From Tipula vernalis (lineage: Eukaryota; Arthropoda; Insecta; Diptera; Tipulidae), in contig OY282558.1 of NCBI GenBank assembly GCA_958295665.1, positions 185,854,015 to 185,918,014 of the forward strand: a DNA stretch of 64,000 nt, read 5' to 3'. The notes beneath the pieces were generated by a model. It was not told the origin of the DNA and searched no databases. It saw only the letters and a program-made list of their open reading frames with translations. The position numbers and the translations under genes are program-made. Position 1 is the first letter of the stretch. Every line of letters starts with the position of its first letter. Shown piece after piece: positions 11,784-23,820 of this stretch.

Positions 11784-12721
11784 ATTATTTTCCTTTTGAA
11801 ACTTACATGTTGTTGTATGGGCGTATATAAGAAATATTTAACATTTTGACACGTGCATTTATTTTATTAAATGAAAATGTTACCTTAGAATTATTTCTAT
11901 TCCCTATTTAAAAAAAACTAAACCACCACATGTGAAGACCATTAAGGAGAGAATGAGGGAAATATATGGGGACCAAATTTTTTCAGTACTATTCGCACCA
12001 GACAAACCGTCGTCTCCTTTCGTAGTTTTAGTGATAAAATTTTGAGCGACTCATGGTACACTTCAAGGTGTAAAGATATGAACAAAGAGAACGTGAGAGG
12101 ATTGTACAAAAAACTGCTGAGATTATCTTGGAATACATTGAATCCATGGCTTACGATAACAGTGCCTATCCCCCTTCATCTAGCTTCTGCAGTGAGGCTG
12201 AACAATTAATACCTACGTTTATTTTCTTTACCTCTGGCCAGTCGAACAATTTTAGAAAGTTGGTAGCCCTTAACTCGGTTAAGTCGTTTTCAAGGTTGCC
12301 TTCATTTATTCATTCGTCCAGAGATTTTTTTGAGCGAATCATATTACACAAAAATGACCAACTTTTTTTCTAGAAAAAATTCTCCGTGGCTTATGTTGCT
12401 GAGATTAAAAATTCTGAATGATCTTTGAACTTGCAACAATGTTAGCCTTACCAGGAGAATATTACATAATTCGGCAGATGGAAACAACAATACACATCGC
12501 GAAACGATTGTGTCATTCGCAGAAATTTTAGTATGGTTTGTGTGAATGTGCATTCACACGGTTATATTTCTGGTGGTTGGGTCAGCTATTCAAAACAATG
12601 TTTCCGAATTGTAGCATTTCGCCAAAATACTAATACTTACGGATAAAAAAGAATTTGGTATGGGTTTCTTCTTCCCGTTTATCGCGCGGGTCAGTTAACA
12701 ATCCAACTCTAGCTGAAAACA
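11784..12721. other. Gene-free stretch between two LINEs
   Basis: No domain-bearing frame is seen. The last part (about 12560-12721) may be the leader of the old jockey-like element whose ORF1 fragment starts at 12722. Confidence 0.4.
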
Positions 12722-12967
12722 ATGACACATCAAATAGTAATAAAAAAACAACCCAAATTACCTCCGATCTTACCAAAATTGGATTCTAATACTATTAGAC
12801 AAACAATGAAATCATTGAAAATCGCAAAATTGCAAATGAAATTGACATCCATTGGGCGTAAAGTGTCGGTTTATGATTCTGTACATTATAAACAATTTGC
12901 TGATGAATTAAAAAATGTAAATGCAGAATTTTTCTCATGTACGCTAGATGAAAACAAGACTTTTTAA
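12722..12967 (+). pseudogene. Old jockey-like LINE ORF1 fragment, left of a gypsy insertion
   Basis: The frame gives KLPPILPKLDSNTIRQTMKS, then LQMKLTSIGRKVSVYDS, YKQFADELKNV and EFFSCTLDENKTF. This is the conserved stretch of jockey-type ORF1 proteins before the zinc knuckles (PPI ... F-LK ... V-V ... Y ... L ... F-TY-L-E-K-F). It breaks exactly where the gypsy LTR begins. The protein resumes in the same order right of the other LTR at 18013 (LRPTFITN, EVEKYIKEAGLT), which shows that the gypsy element landed inside it. Confidence 0.6.
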
Positions 12968-13191
12968 AACAATCAGATTTCAATAATCTTTAACGATTTT
13001 TATTTTATTAATCTATTAGATTTACACTTCACTTTAATTACATGTGTTTTCTCTAGTTCTCTTCCACAAGATAGAATGAATCCCTTCCCTTTCCCATTTT
13101 TTTGACATTTTCCTTTTCTACTTCGTTCAGAAGAGGTTCAATCTATTTCGAAACGAGTTCAACTCTCTAACAATACAATTTTATTCTACAA
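12962..13191 (-). repeat. LTR of gypsy A (3' LTR)
   Basis: Shares with 17810-18012 the blocks TTTTAAAACAATCAGATTT, CACAAGATAGAATGAAT, GTTCAGAAGAGGTTCA and ATTTTATTCTACAA. It is followed by internal element sequence (TAGCCGATGCC). Confidence 0.88.
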
Positions 13192-13378
13192 TAGCCGATG
13201 CCTCTATCGGCTGAAATATTAATAAAATATTATTTATACACTTATTCTAAGTTTCGGAAAGTATTCCATTTGGTACAGAAGCAGTGACGCCATCTCTCCA
13301 CAATTTCATATGTCTGGCTTTCACTATCCCATCGTAAGGGAACTGTGTAATCTGACAATCTTCAATATCCCTTATTAC

Positions 13379-14320
13379 TTAACGATCATTAGGTAATTTC
13401 TTATGAACGACATAGGGACCACGGAAAAGAGGAATGACTTTCTTATTAGCACCAGGAGTGGTATCCACATGACGAATTACTACAAAATCCCCTGGTTCGT
13501 AACTCTGTGCAGGCTTACAATGTTCATCAAACCATTTCTGGTTATACTCCTGACTTTTCTTTATACTCGTAGAAGCAATATCCTTAATAGCACTAAGATC
13601 ACGATTGACAATATTCAATTCTTTATCAGATAAATATTCACTAAGATAATCAATTTCTGGACCTTTCTGATCCACACCAAACAATAATGGACTAAGCGTA
13701 GTCCCCACGGAACGTTGCACTGTATTATTCAATGCGTATTTAACATGCTTAAGTTTCTTAGTCTAATCGGAACGTTACAATGGTTCAGTTAGTTTTCCTA
13801 ACATGTTCTTAAGGACACGATTGACACGTTCCACCTGCCCATTAGCTTGAGGAGATGCTACTGCCACCTTAACATGCTGAATATTATGTTTCTCCACATA
13901 AGTGGCAAATTCTCTGTCGGTAATTATACGAACAGGCCTACTGTAATAATCAAAATATTTATCAAGCGAACAACACACTTCTTTAGTACTCGTAGAATTA
14001 ACTGGATACAATCGAACATATTTTGTAAACGAGTCAATAATAACTAACAAATGTTTTCGTTTAGAAGCAACTGAAGGTAAAGGACCAAAATGATCAAGAT
14101 GAATTGTATCAAACGGTATAGATTTCTTAGGTATACTATATAATGTTCGCTCGGCCGAACGGGAAGGTGCAGAATGCATACTACACTTAATACAATTTTT
14201 GACAAAGCTATCAATCTTATCCTTCATATTTGCAAACTAATAATGCTCTCTTATTTTCTCATAGCATTTTGCACTTCCATAATGATCAATTCTTTCATGC
14301 ACTTGACTTATAAGTTGCTG
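13379..14320 (-). pseudogene. Gypsy A integrase region
   Basis: Read on the minus strand, an HHCC zinc-binding module starts near 14310 (VHERIDHYG ... CIKCS). The integrase core follows: IHLDHFGPLP (first Asp), IITDREF (second Asp) and SPQANGQVERVNRVLK (Glu). A C-terminal part with YEPGDFVVIRH and a chromo-like tail runs to 13379. The normal residues after the second Asp (DRGxxF) look shortened to DREF. Frame breaks occur near 14228 and 13735. The enzyme would insert element DNA into the genome; this copy is broken. Confidence 0.85.
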
Positions 14321-14599
14321 TTCCATTTCTCGTGGAACATAAAACAAAAATCGATCGTTTTTATTTTTTTTTATAAACAATACCGTCATGCATTTCGTAA
14401 ACAGAAGATTCACTAGTCTCTAACAATTCTTTGAGTTTCACAATCACTGGGTCACGGTTTTGCGTAAGTCGTAACTGAAAATCAATATCAGAAGTACTAG
14501 TATCGACAAAAGCAACTATAGGGCTTCGAGAGGTACCATCTGGGTACCATGTCGATGTTTAATTTTATAATTATATTTTTCAAATTCCCATACCCATCT

Positions 14600-16486
14600 A
14601 GCAATCCTCGGGTTAACATCTCTTTTATTAAACGTAAGCACCAATGAATTACAATCAGTCACAATAGTAAATGGAATTCCTTCAAGATAAATTCAGAAGC
14701 GGACCAAAGCGTAAACAATAGCCATCGTCTCCAATTCGTAACTATGATAATTAACTTCATGTTTACCAATAGTCTTAGAGAAATAGGCCACTGGATGAAA
14801 TTTCGAATCATCCTGTTTCTGCATGAGAGCAGCACCAAAACCAATCTTACTAGCATCTGTGTGCAACTCAGTTTCCCGCGTTAAGTCATACACAGCCAAT
14901 ACCGGAGCGGAAGTAAGAGATTGCTTAAGGTTTTCAAACGTCTGAAGACACTCATCACTGAAGTTAAATACAGCATCTTTCTGAAAGAGGCGATACATTG
15001 GGGCAGCAATACAATCCAGCAATGAATCGGCGGAAGAAAGAACATAATCCAATAAATGAATATAACTCACGAACATTGGAAGGCACTGGGCACTGACGAA
15101 CTGCATTCAGTTTATTAGTAACCGGACTGATTCCACTAGTACTATAAGCAAATTTACACTTGCTTAATTGCAACTCCAATCCATGTACAGCAATACATCT
15201 TAATACCTGTCCTAACAATTTCAAATGATCATCAATAGATTCACTAGCTATCAAAATATCATCAAGATAAACAAACTATTCTCCCACTGTCAATAAACTA
15301 CTTAAATATCTTGTTAATAAATCGCTGAAAGACAGAAGGAACATTCTTAAGACCGAAAGGCATACGCAGATATTCAAAACGTCCCTCAGGTGTCACAAAT
15401 GAAGTGTACTAAATTGATTCCTCAGAAACTCTAACCTGATGAAATCCACTCTTCAAATTCAATAGACTGAACACTTTCCTATTACTCAAATACTCCGATC
15501 TACGATAATCCACGCACATACGTGTCTCACTATTTTTCTTCTTAACTAATTCAATGGGTGATGCATAAGGAGACTCACTCCGTCTAATGGTTTCACTATG
15601 CAATAAATCACGGATAATTATTCTTACGTCTTGATTTTCCTTAACTGAAAGGCGTCGCGGTTGGTTATAAAATTGTACATCATTTTCCAGACAGATACAC
15701 ATCTCATAATCTGGTACATTAATTTCTGAAGAATCAACACCCAAATATTTAGTATTAATACATTCCTCAACACATCTAATGATATTAAGCCCTAATTTTG
15801 GATCTATATCATACTGAACATTAGGAGCACTATTCACAGAAGCGGCAAGTAAATGGAAATCGGAACAGAAGGAATTAAGATTAGAACAGGAGGAAACCTT
15901 AAGCAAAGCTGCACTATGGACAATTCATCATTTAACGACTCAGATAGGAATACCGTAGCCAAATGGGTATCCAGGACATGATCATCACAACCACAATCAG
16001 AAACAAAGGGAGACACATTTACTGTATCGTGTGCCAATTTATTAACACCTTGATTTAATGATAACGAATTCACTTTATTTATTCTCATAAAACATAATCC
16101 AATATTAAAAGTATGTAGTATATCTCAGCCCACTAGCAAATCAACGGGAAGTATGCGATCTGGAACAATGAAAACAAAAACTAATTTAATCTGTTGACGG
16201 ATACGCAAATAATACTGAACCTTAGGTTGATTACAAATACTAATGAAGGCGGATTTAACTAAGAGGCCAATAGATACATTATTAGGAACCAAACTCCTAC
16301 GCAGAAAACTGGTCGGACTACCGGTATCCAAGAGAAAATTAATTAAATTAAATTGCGTACACTGCTTAAGATTTTTACCAAATGCAACACTTACTTGTGG
16401 CATACTGCTCATGGTCTGAGACAGCTCCTCAATCTCATTATACTCTTCGGGAATAAACTGGATTCCAGCAGCAACACCTTTTTTGT
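14600..16486 (-). pseudogene. Gypsy A protease, reverse transcriptase and RNase H region
   Basis: On the minus strand the aspartic protease motif FLLDTGSPTSFL is at about 16300-16345. The reverse transcriptase follows: SPYASPIELVKKK, MCVDYRR, FSLLNLKSGFHQVRV at 15409-15640, then [12 protein letters not shown] near 15350-15380 and an intact YLDDILIAS at about 15245-15272. RNase H begins near 14885 (LHTDASKIGFGAALMQ) and continues through YSKTIGKHEVNYHSYELE-like sequence to about 14660. Several stops and frameshifts separate these blocks. In an active element these would be one polyprotein that matures gag-pol and copies the RNA. Confidence 0.87.
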
Positions 16487-17461
16487 TTTTTGGATAATTT
16501 AATTTTTTATGCTCGGGTGAGCCACACGTAAAACAGGACCCTGGTGCTCGTCTAGGTGCCGAACAATTAGCTGACATATCTTCAAATTTAGAACAATTAT
16601 AGCATCTAGATTGCACTTGGTCAGAAGCAACAGACAGAGTAGATAATTTTCTAATATCCGAAGTTTTAATTTTGGCCCCAATAGAGTTACTACTACGGCT
16701 ATAAGATATCAATCGCTCGTAAGCAGGCACGGCATCAATCAACTGCTCAACTGTCTGAGCACTGGCCAACAAAGTAATATATCCGGAAGTATCTCGTAGC
16801 CAAGAAACAATAAGAGATATTAAATCTCTTTCTGAAATATTGGCTCGCATTGCGGTTTCCTGCATACACCTAACATAATGCACAATGCGGTTTCATCATT
16901 ACGGCGAATACGACATCTCAATTTTTCATAAACTTCATATGATGATACTTGACGATCAAAGCGCTTGAGTAAAGCTTCACGTAATTCATTCCAGGTAGTA
17001 ACTCGAATAGTACGTAAAAGCTGTGCCCTTAAGCAAGTGACGAGCCATACGATACCGATCATTGTCATCTGCACCCAATGAGGTCATCACATCTTCAAAA
17101 TCAATCATCCACTTTGAAACCACATAATCGTCTACACCACTAAACGTTGAAATCAAACTATCCTATCAGAAATCTCCACTTTCTTTTTAATCGTATTGCT
17201 GAGGTTACTAATAGTGAAACTACTGGCTTCGATTTCCATTTTCGCTATTTTTGCTCGTAAATTCAATAGTCGCTCACGGATTTCCAGTTTAATAATTTCA
17301 TCAGCCATTTCCTCTAGTGTTTCTTCGGAGGTTTGATTCAAATTTTCTTTACTTAAATTTAAATCCAGCTGATCAACACAAACGGTAGTTGCTAACGCGA
17401 AAACTGCTGAAGTTGGCGTAATTTGGTTTACAGAAGTTGGAAGTACAATTGACTGAGGCAC
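16487..17461 (-). pseudogene. Gypsy A gag region with CCHC zinc knuckles
   Basis: Minus-strand frames at 17153-17461, 16820-17074 and 16487-16883 form a broken gag. The first is a helical charged segment (LEEMADEIIKLEIRERLLNL). The second has TWNELREALLKRFDRQ, typical of the retrotransposon gag core. The third ends with CYNCSKFEDMSANC and CFTCGSPEHKKLNYP, two knuckles of which the first lacks the usual His and the second the final Cys. The frame may start upstream of 17461, since open sequence continues to about 17540. Gag would form the particle shell and bind the genomic RNA. Confidence 0.8.
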
Positions 17462-17809
17462 ATAAGTTGCATCCGGAACATAAGTCGTTGAATCTGAAGC
17501 TGTTGAATCTGAAGATGCTGAAGTTATCGTAGCTTTTAACGTGGTTTCTTAATTGGATTTTTTGGGTTATGCACTAACTCGGTATTTTCATTACCGCAAT
17601 TATTGTCATACAACGTTCTTATATTCGCAAGACTCGTTGTTTTTTCAATCTGGATGCCCACACCACTCAATGCCAATACCATTTCGCCACGAGTTGGGAT
17701 CGTCATAATTTTAATTTTCTCGATACACGTCTATTTTGATTATTGCACAGACATTTATATTTTAATATTATTATTATTAATAATTGATCGGGTTACCCTA
17801 CATCTGCTG

Positions 17810-18012
17810 TTTTAAAACAATCAGATTTATTAATTTATTAGATTTACACTTTATTTTAATTACATGTGTTTTTTCTAGTTCTCTTCCACAAGATAGAATG
17901 AATCTCTTCCCTTTCCCATTTTTTGACATTTCCCTTTTCTACTTCGTTCAGAAGAGGTTCATTCTATTTCGAAACGAGTTCAACTCTCTAACAATACAAT
18001 TTTATTCTACAA
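17810..18012 (-). repeat. LTR of gypsy A (5' LTR)
   Basis: Right-hand copy of the LTR. The minus-strand sequence just inside it (CAGCAGATGTAGGGTAACCC) occupies the place of a primer-binding site, but I could not assign a tRNA to it. Confidence 0.87.
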
Positions 18013-20456
18013 CCTCTTGATATGTTCTCTTCGGCCTACGTTCATTACAAATTGAGAAGTTGAAAAGTACATTAAGGAAGCTGGACTTACCTAAAAATAG
18101 CAGATCATATGATTGTGCTAACTATTTCACTTTTTTTCCGATTTCAGTTACTTTCAAGAATCTAAAAAATATTCGCAGTATTGGTAATATCGCATTTATT
18201 TGGGATAAACCTCATAAAAAACTTGAACGTCTGACATAATATATAAACTGTTGTATGTATGAACACACCACGAGCAAATGCCATATGAAAACGAAGTGTA
18301 AATATTGCGGCCTTTCCCATATTGAAGGACAAGAATGCACAAACTTCTCTGTGCAAACTGTAACGGAAACCACTCTGCCAATTCTATGGTTTGTTTAAAA
18401 AGGTACGAATTTCTTCGTATTAGAGAAGAAATTAATCAAAAAAAAAATCCATATCAAACATCCATAACAATTTTCCTAATCTGCGGTAAACAACAACCGT
18501 AGCGTTGAACCAATAACAACACCGGAAGAGCAAACTCAACGTCCATTCTTTGCTGATATTCTCCAGAATAACACATCGTCTATCAACCGACAACAAGCTG
18601 ATCAACTGTATAGTACAAAATTATGTACTTCAACGGAATTACTTGTAATTCTTAATAATGTCATAGATGGGCTCAGGAGATGTAGTACACCCGCAGAACA
18701 GGTTCATATTATTTTAGCTACAGCCATAAAATATGTCTGCACATAATACTCTAATACTCTGCACTTGGAACGCTCATACAGAAACGCATCTTAAACCTAC
18801 CACTGCTTTTCACTTACCAAAATATCAGGTATGGCGGAATGATCGAACTGACTAATCCAGTGGTGGAGTTGCTATAGCTATTAAAGAAATCATTCAGTAT
18901 TTGGTTCTTCCTTACCTAATCCTCAAAGCATTGAAAATATATCTTTATTGTTATATTTACCAACCGGTTTCATTAAAGGTTACTTGCTACTACTTCCCGT
19001 ACTCTAGTCGTGCAAATTTTAGATACGATCTTAGCCCACTTACGAACATTAATTCAGCTTTCATCCTGGGGGGTGATTTTTACCGTAAACATTCATTTTG
19101 GAACAGTACGAGAACAAAAAAAGCGGGACGTATTTTATATGATTTTTTATATAATCCAGATACTCCTACCTATTTTCAAAATAATATATCTAATAGTACA
19201 TTAGATCTTTTTATATATAGCGGACCGAAGCAAAATCAAAACAAAAAATGAATTAAATTCTGACCATTTGCCTGTTGTTTGCCGGGTCAACATACTTTGT
19301 ACTTCACATATTGATCCTTATACTAAGTCATATAATTATTTACATGCAAACTGGATTATGTATCAACAAATAATTGATGAACAAATCAAGGCTTTTATAA
19401 AGCTATTGATTATTTCAATTCTTCTATCAATCATGGCATCCACCTGAGAGTTTCCATCGAAACGTCTTCCTGTCATTGATAAGATCTCGAAACATTAGAC
19501 GGAGACAGTGGATCCGAAAACGCTATCCCTATCTAAAAAACATAATAAATTTATTAAACCATGTTATCAGGAAAAACATATATGATATCATCAATAGCAA
19601 ATCGCAAAGCAAACTACTGGCATACAATATGGTACATACAAGAAAAATATTCATCTATTCCTCTTTTAAATAGACCGCTAGACAAATTATTTCGACTCCA
19701 GAAAAATGTGAGATCCTCTCCAAAAAAAACTATGAATTGTCTCCTAATGTGATTGAATCTGAGGAGATAAAAAGAATTCTTCAAAACATTGATGATTATT
19801 ACGAGCAAACCCCGACTAATTTCATTGTTTCCGTCGATCAGGTTAAAAGCATTATACGCTGCTATCGTCCGCTCAAATTACCAGGGTTAGACACAATTTT
19901 AAATGCATATATGTTAAAATATCCTCCGGAATCTGGGTTTCGATTTCTATCTAAATTATTTTGTAACTGCTTCAGGCTAAATTATTTTCCTGCTCAGTGG
20001 AAGATTTCCAAAGCTGTAGAGCAATCACTAAACCTATCAAAAGCTATCGACCTATTAGCCTGCTTAGTTATGTAAGCAAAGTTTTCGAATCTATAATGAA
20101 AAACAGACTCAGTGATCACTTAGAAACAAACAACATCAGTTGACTCTTCAATTTTCTCATCTGATATATTCTTCCAAGACATAATTCACAGGTTACTTAA
20201 ACTACGTTACAGTATTAATTTCTTACTTTCAAATATGGGGACTGCTTGTTTGAATGCTGAAAAGACGCACGCTATCTACTTTTCGCGAAATAGGAATCCT
20301 TCTAAATTACCTCAAGCTAATATAACTAAATGGCCAGTAAGTAAAGTGGGAAAACCAGTCAAGTACCTTGGCATACTCCTGGATCCCGAATTTCAGGCCC
20401 CCCGCAAAATTTTTCATGGGCCCCGAAAAATGTTTCTTGTACCTATGAACAAGTAA
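18013..20456 (+). pseudogene. Old jockey-like LINE, part right of gypsy A (ORF1 end, endonuclease, RT remnants)
   Basis: After the LTR, ORF1 resumes with LRPTFITN, EVEKYIKEAGLT. Knuckles follow at about 18285-18400 (CKYCGLSHIEGQEC and, one frame away, CANCNGNHSANSMVC). ORF2 begins near 18745 with LILCTWNAHT, then GGVAIAIKEI, FILGGDFYRKHSFWNS and TLDLFIYSG, an AP endonuclease. RT remnants are at 19737-20100 (VKSIIRCYRPLKLPGLD, then SYRPISLL and SKVFESIMKNRL). A later piece is at 20235-20400 (LNAEKTHAIYFSRNR, GKPVKYLGILLD). The central RT with the FADD motif is missing. The element is heavily decayed, older than the gypsy element inside it, and its 3' end is not recognisable. Confidence 0.75.
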
Positions 20457-20519
20457 AGTGTTTTGTTAAAAAGGAAGAAATATCCTATTGTCCAGCCTCG
20501 CAATAATTAAAAGTATCTA

Positions 20520-21209
20520 ATTTCAAGAGTACGAAACAGCACATGATTCAGTGCAATGGCCTCAATCAAAACGAAATTTCTTGCAATCAGCTCATTGCTA
20601 TGACAATTCTAAATATAATTTGTAAAATATCAAGAATTTCGAAATATCTCAAAAATATCGAATTTTCAAAGGAGATTGAATATTTTAGAAAGTTCACAGA
20701 TATCGAATTTTCCGTCGTAAGTATGTAAAACCAAAGGAAATCCTATACGCGCTAATCACCGCCATATAAAATATAAATAATCTGAACATTCTTCAATAAT
20801 TTCGAATAACTATTTGAGAAATATCGAAATCACGATTCAGATTTATAAGTGTAACTCTGCAAGTTCCTACAACGCAAAGCTAAGCGTAGAACATTGCCGT
20901 ACAAAAATCGAATAAATTTGAAAATCTTTAAAAATCTCGAATAATCCTAGGTAGAAAAGTCGAAAAACTTAAGGAATCTAGAATAAAGCGAGGAACAATC
21001 CCAATTACCCCAGAAAAATTCGAATAATATATATATTATGTGAATCTCGATTGATCTCGAACAATTTCAAAAATATCGAAAAATCTGGATATTAATGAAT
21101 AATTTCGGAAAGCCTGTAAAAATCTAGAAAACCCACGAAAATTTCGAAAAATTCCGAAAATTTGAATAAATATCGAATTATTTGTAAAGTAATTTAATGT
21201 TACTAATTC
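20520..21209. repeat. Degenerate TCGAA/TCTCGAAT-rich repeat DNA, left block
   Basis: Short irregular units such as ATATCGAA, AATCTCGAA and AATTTCGAAAAAT recur throughout. The same kind of sequence resumes at 25515-25830, right of the mariner insertion, so the two blocks were probably one satellite-like tract. Confidence 0.65.
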
Positions 21210-21334
21210 TAAAGGGTGTTTCATTTCGAGGTACAGAACTTTAAGGTGGCAACATTTTTTCCAGGACACCCGATTTGACAGCCAACAATTGATTTTTGTT
21301 TAATTTGGTTTGCCATTTAATAATGAATATATAA

Positions 21335-21414
21335 TGTAGGTAAATGAAACACTGGTGAATAATTCAAGATTCGAGTATCAACTGATTATTTATTAGAACA
21401 TGATGAGATTTTAT

Positions 21415-21474
<60 letters not shown>

Positions 21475-21538
21475 GACAGAGTATTAAAGGGATGACTATA
21501 TAAGAAAAGCCTTATTCTATACTTCGACATACATAACA
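21335..21538 (-). repeat. LTR of gypsy B, with (GA)n inside
   Basis: Bounded by TGTAGG ... ATAACA (TG...CA ends). It contains a TATA-like GACTATATAAG near 21493-21503. CTTCCCTTTTCTT follows at 21539-21551, which on the element strand is a polypurine tract. A pure (GA)n run at 21421-21466 lies within the LTR. Confidence 0.72.
21421..21466. repeat. (GA)n microsatellite
   Basis: Pure GA dinucleotide repeat of about 46 bases, followed by an ACAGACAGAGACAG tail. Confidence 0.95.
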
Positions 21539-21832
21539 CTTCCCTTTTCTTAATTTAAAAGTTTATAACGAATTTTACTTTTAACTTTAATTTGAAATTA
21601 ATATTGAAATCGATCAGGCACCTTTCTGTCTCGCGTCAAGCGTCTTAATGGTGAATAATGGAGAAGTAATATCTGCAGTTGGAGATATTTGAAGCGGTTG
21701 CTCCGATTTATGAACCTCGAATCCCCTAGACCTAATCTGAGTTTGATGAAGAATACGTATCTACTCTCCAGCCTTGACTACATATCGACGTGAACGTAAA
21801 AGGATTAATATTAATTGAATAGGGTATACCGT

Positions 21833-22524
21833 TTACTGGCGTTGCTCCAATTGCGTTAAGCGGGTCCTCGGGTCGAACTTTAGCAGAAAATTTGATGGTG
21901 TTTCGGCATTTGTCGTACTTGCGGTTTTACGATAACTGAAGAGCACGTTGGACAACGCTCGCTGCAACTCGTCTATTGATGATGTTTTCTCCTTCCCTAA
22001 TAACTTTTGGAGACTCTTCTTTATCGTCTGCACGGCTCGCTGAGCCAATCCGTTAGCTTGAGGTACGTATACTGGATTTTTCAATGGTGATATGCCATTA
22101 CATTGACAAAATTTGATGAAATCGGATGAATTGAATGGTGGCCTGTTATCCGTTACTAGCTCGCACGGAAAACCAAATGTTGAAAATACAAGCTGAAGTT
22201 TAAATCGAATCAATTATCAGCAACAACGTTCTTCTCCCAAAATAGAAAAAAATCGGCATGAATTCGGTACCACACTTTGTCAGCTGGATTTAGATTTTGA
22301 TATCTTTGGCAAACTTCGCTGATATCTTTGGTAAGTTTTTCGATGTTTGGCCACCAGCAAACAGATCTCGCCAACATTTTCATCCTCTCAACTCCCGGAT
22401 GATCTTCGTGCAACAACTGGAGTACATGCGTTTGCAACGACGATGGTATAACGATACGGTTTCCCCACACTAGGCATCCACTTTCGAGACTGAGCTCATT
22501 CTTGCGGACGAAATATTGTTTCAT
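21833..22524 (-). pseudogene. Gypsy B integrase region
   Basis: On the minus strand the zinc-binding part is at 22290-22420 (HEDHPGVERMKMLARSVCWW ... CQRYQNLN, with the last Cys changed). The core is at 21833-22213: FGFPCELVTDNRPPFNSSDF (second Asp) and PQANGLAQRAVQTIKKSLQK, where the usual Glu of the xxExxN-type motif reads Gln. The first catalytic Asp block between the two frames is missing, apparently deleted near 22210. The integrase is therefore doubly defective. Confidence 0.82.
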
Positions 22525-22859
22525 ATATTCAAGTCACTCATTGAACTAGGCCAACCTTTCTTAACATTTGATATCGTTTTCGCTAGCAATATATCTTGTT
22601 TTGTCTCGCGGGCCACATCCTCAGGACCAATTGGTATCACGTTAACTTCCGAAAATGCATTGACTGAATAGACGTGTGGATCACCACTTGATTCATTGTC
22701 TTGAGGTAAACGCGGCAAGGCATCAGGCATGAATAGGGTATACCAGATCTTTACCATTTCGATATTGTATTACGTTGAAGTCTATTGGCAGCGGTGATTG
22801 GTATGCTTTTTTTAACGTCAAATAGCGCTACCAACAGCTTCGGGCGACCGAATAAAAAT

Positions 22860-23820
22860 TTATGAAACTTTTTTACACCGAATATTATCGCTCACGCGAT
22901 GCTTGTCAAGCTGCGAATAGTTCTTTTCGGCTGGTAATAAGCTCGCAGGCGCAAACATTAAAGGGCGGTCGTCTCCATCCATTTCTTGACTAGGAACTGC
23001 ACCCACTCCAAATGAGCTCGCATCGCCCGAGAGGTACAGATCTTTCTTTGGATCATAGTGAGTTAATGGGTTGTTAGTGCTTAGCTCCTTCTTGCATTTC
23101 ACAAATGCATCGGTGCAACTCCTTGTCCAAACAAAAGCCAAATCTTTTTGTGTCAACTTATACATTGGTGCAAGCTCAGACGCCATCATCGGCATGAACT
23201 TCCGATAGAAATTTACTAGCCCTAAAAATGCCTTCAGCTGTATGACATTTTTAGATACCGGAGCATTGTTAATAGCAGCAATTTTGCACAGGCTAGGCAT
23301 TATTCCGCGATCACTGATATTGTGACCCAAATATTCAACTGTTTGTCTGAATTTTTTTTTTCATTAACATGAACGTTATACCTTACGAGTTGTTGAAAAA
23401 CGGCTTTCACGTTACGAAAACACTCCATTTCATCCACCCCAGCTACCAAAATGTTTAACCCCAAATAACCCCATGTGAGTGTTGATTATAAACAACTCTA
23501 CCGAGTTCTCCGCTATTTTAACTTGTTGGTAAGCGCCAGCCAAATCCAAGACTGTACAACAGTTACTGCCTGCGAGACTCGCTAAGATATCGTCGAGATT
23601 CGGTAAGGGATAGTGATAAAAATCAACCCATTTGTTTACACCTTAAAGTCAATGCAAATCCAAAGGCTATTATCCTTCTTTGGAAAGACAACGACGGGGC
23701 CCGCCCATTCACTGTATTGAACAGAAACCAACACACCAGTCTCAACCATTTCCCTCAATTCCAACTCCACCTTTGGTTTCAGCGCATATGGCACAGAATA
23801 AGATTTGAAAAATATCGGCT
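22860..23820 (-). pseudogene. Gypsy B reverse transcriptase and RNase H region
   Basis: Minus-strand blocks are VNTHMGLFG followed directly by LNILVAGVDEMECFRNVKAV (about 23400-23500), then YLGHNISDRGIMPS, LKAFLGLVNFYRKFMP, APMYKLTQKDLAFVW and the RNase H start LSGDASSFGVGAVPSQ at about 23000. Comparison with gypsy RT family order shows that the segment normally holding the pFG ... YxDD catalytic motif between MGLF and ILVxG is absent, an internal deletion of about 40-50 codons. Other frameshifts and stops occur at 23330, 23380 and 23640. Confidence 0.8.

Larger units (their letters stand above)
12962..18012 (-). mobile_element. Ty3/gypsy LTR retrotransposon A, with both LTRs
   Basis: A 5-kb LTR element on the minus strand. 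The LTRs lie at 12962-13191 (the element's 3' LTR) and 17810-18012 (5' LTR). They are very similar, but the left one has about 26 extra bases near its outer end. Internal order, read right to left, is gag, protease, reverse transcriptase, RNase H, integrase, the Ty3/gypsy order. Many stops and frameshifts are present. No target duplication is evident at the two outer edges. The element interrupts an older jockey-like LINE. Confidence 0.88.
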
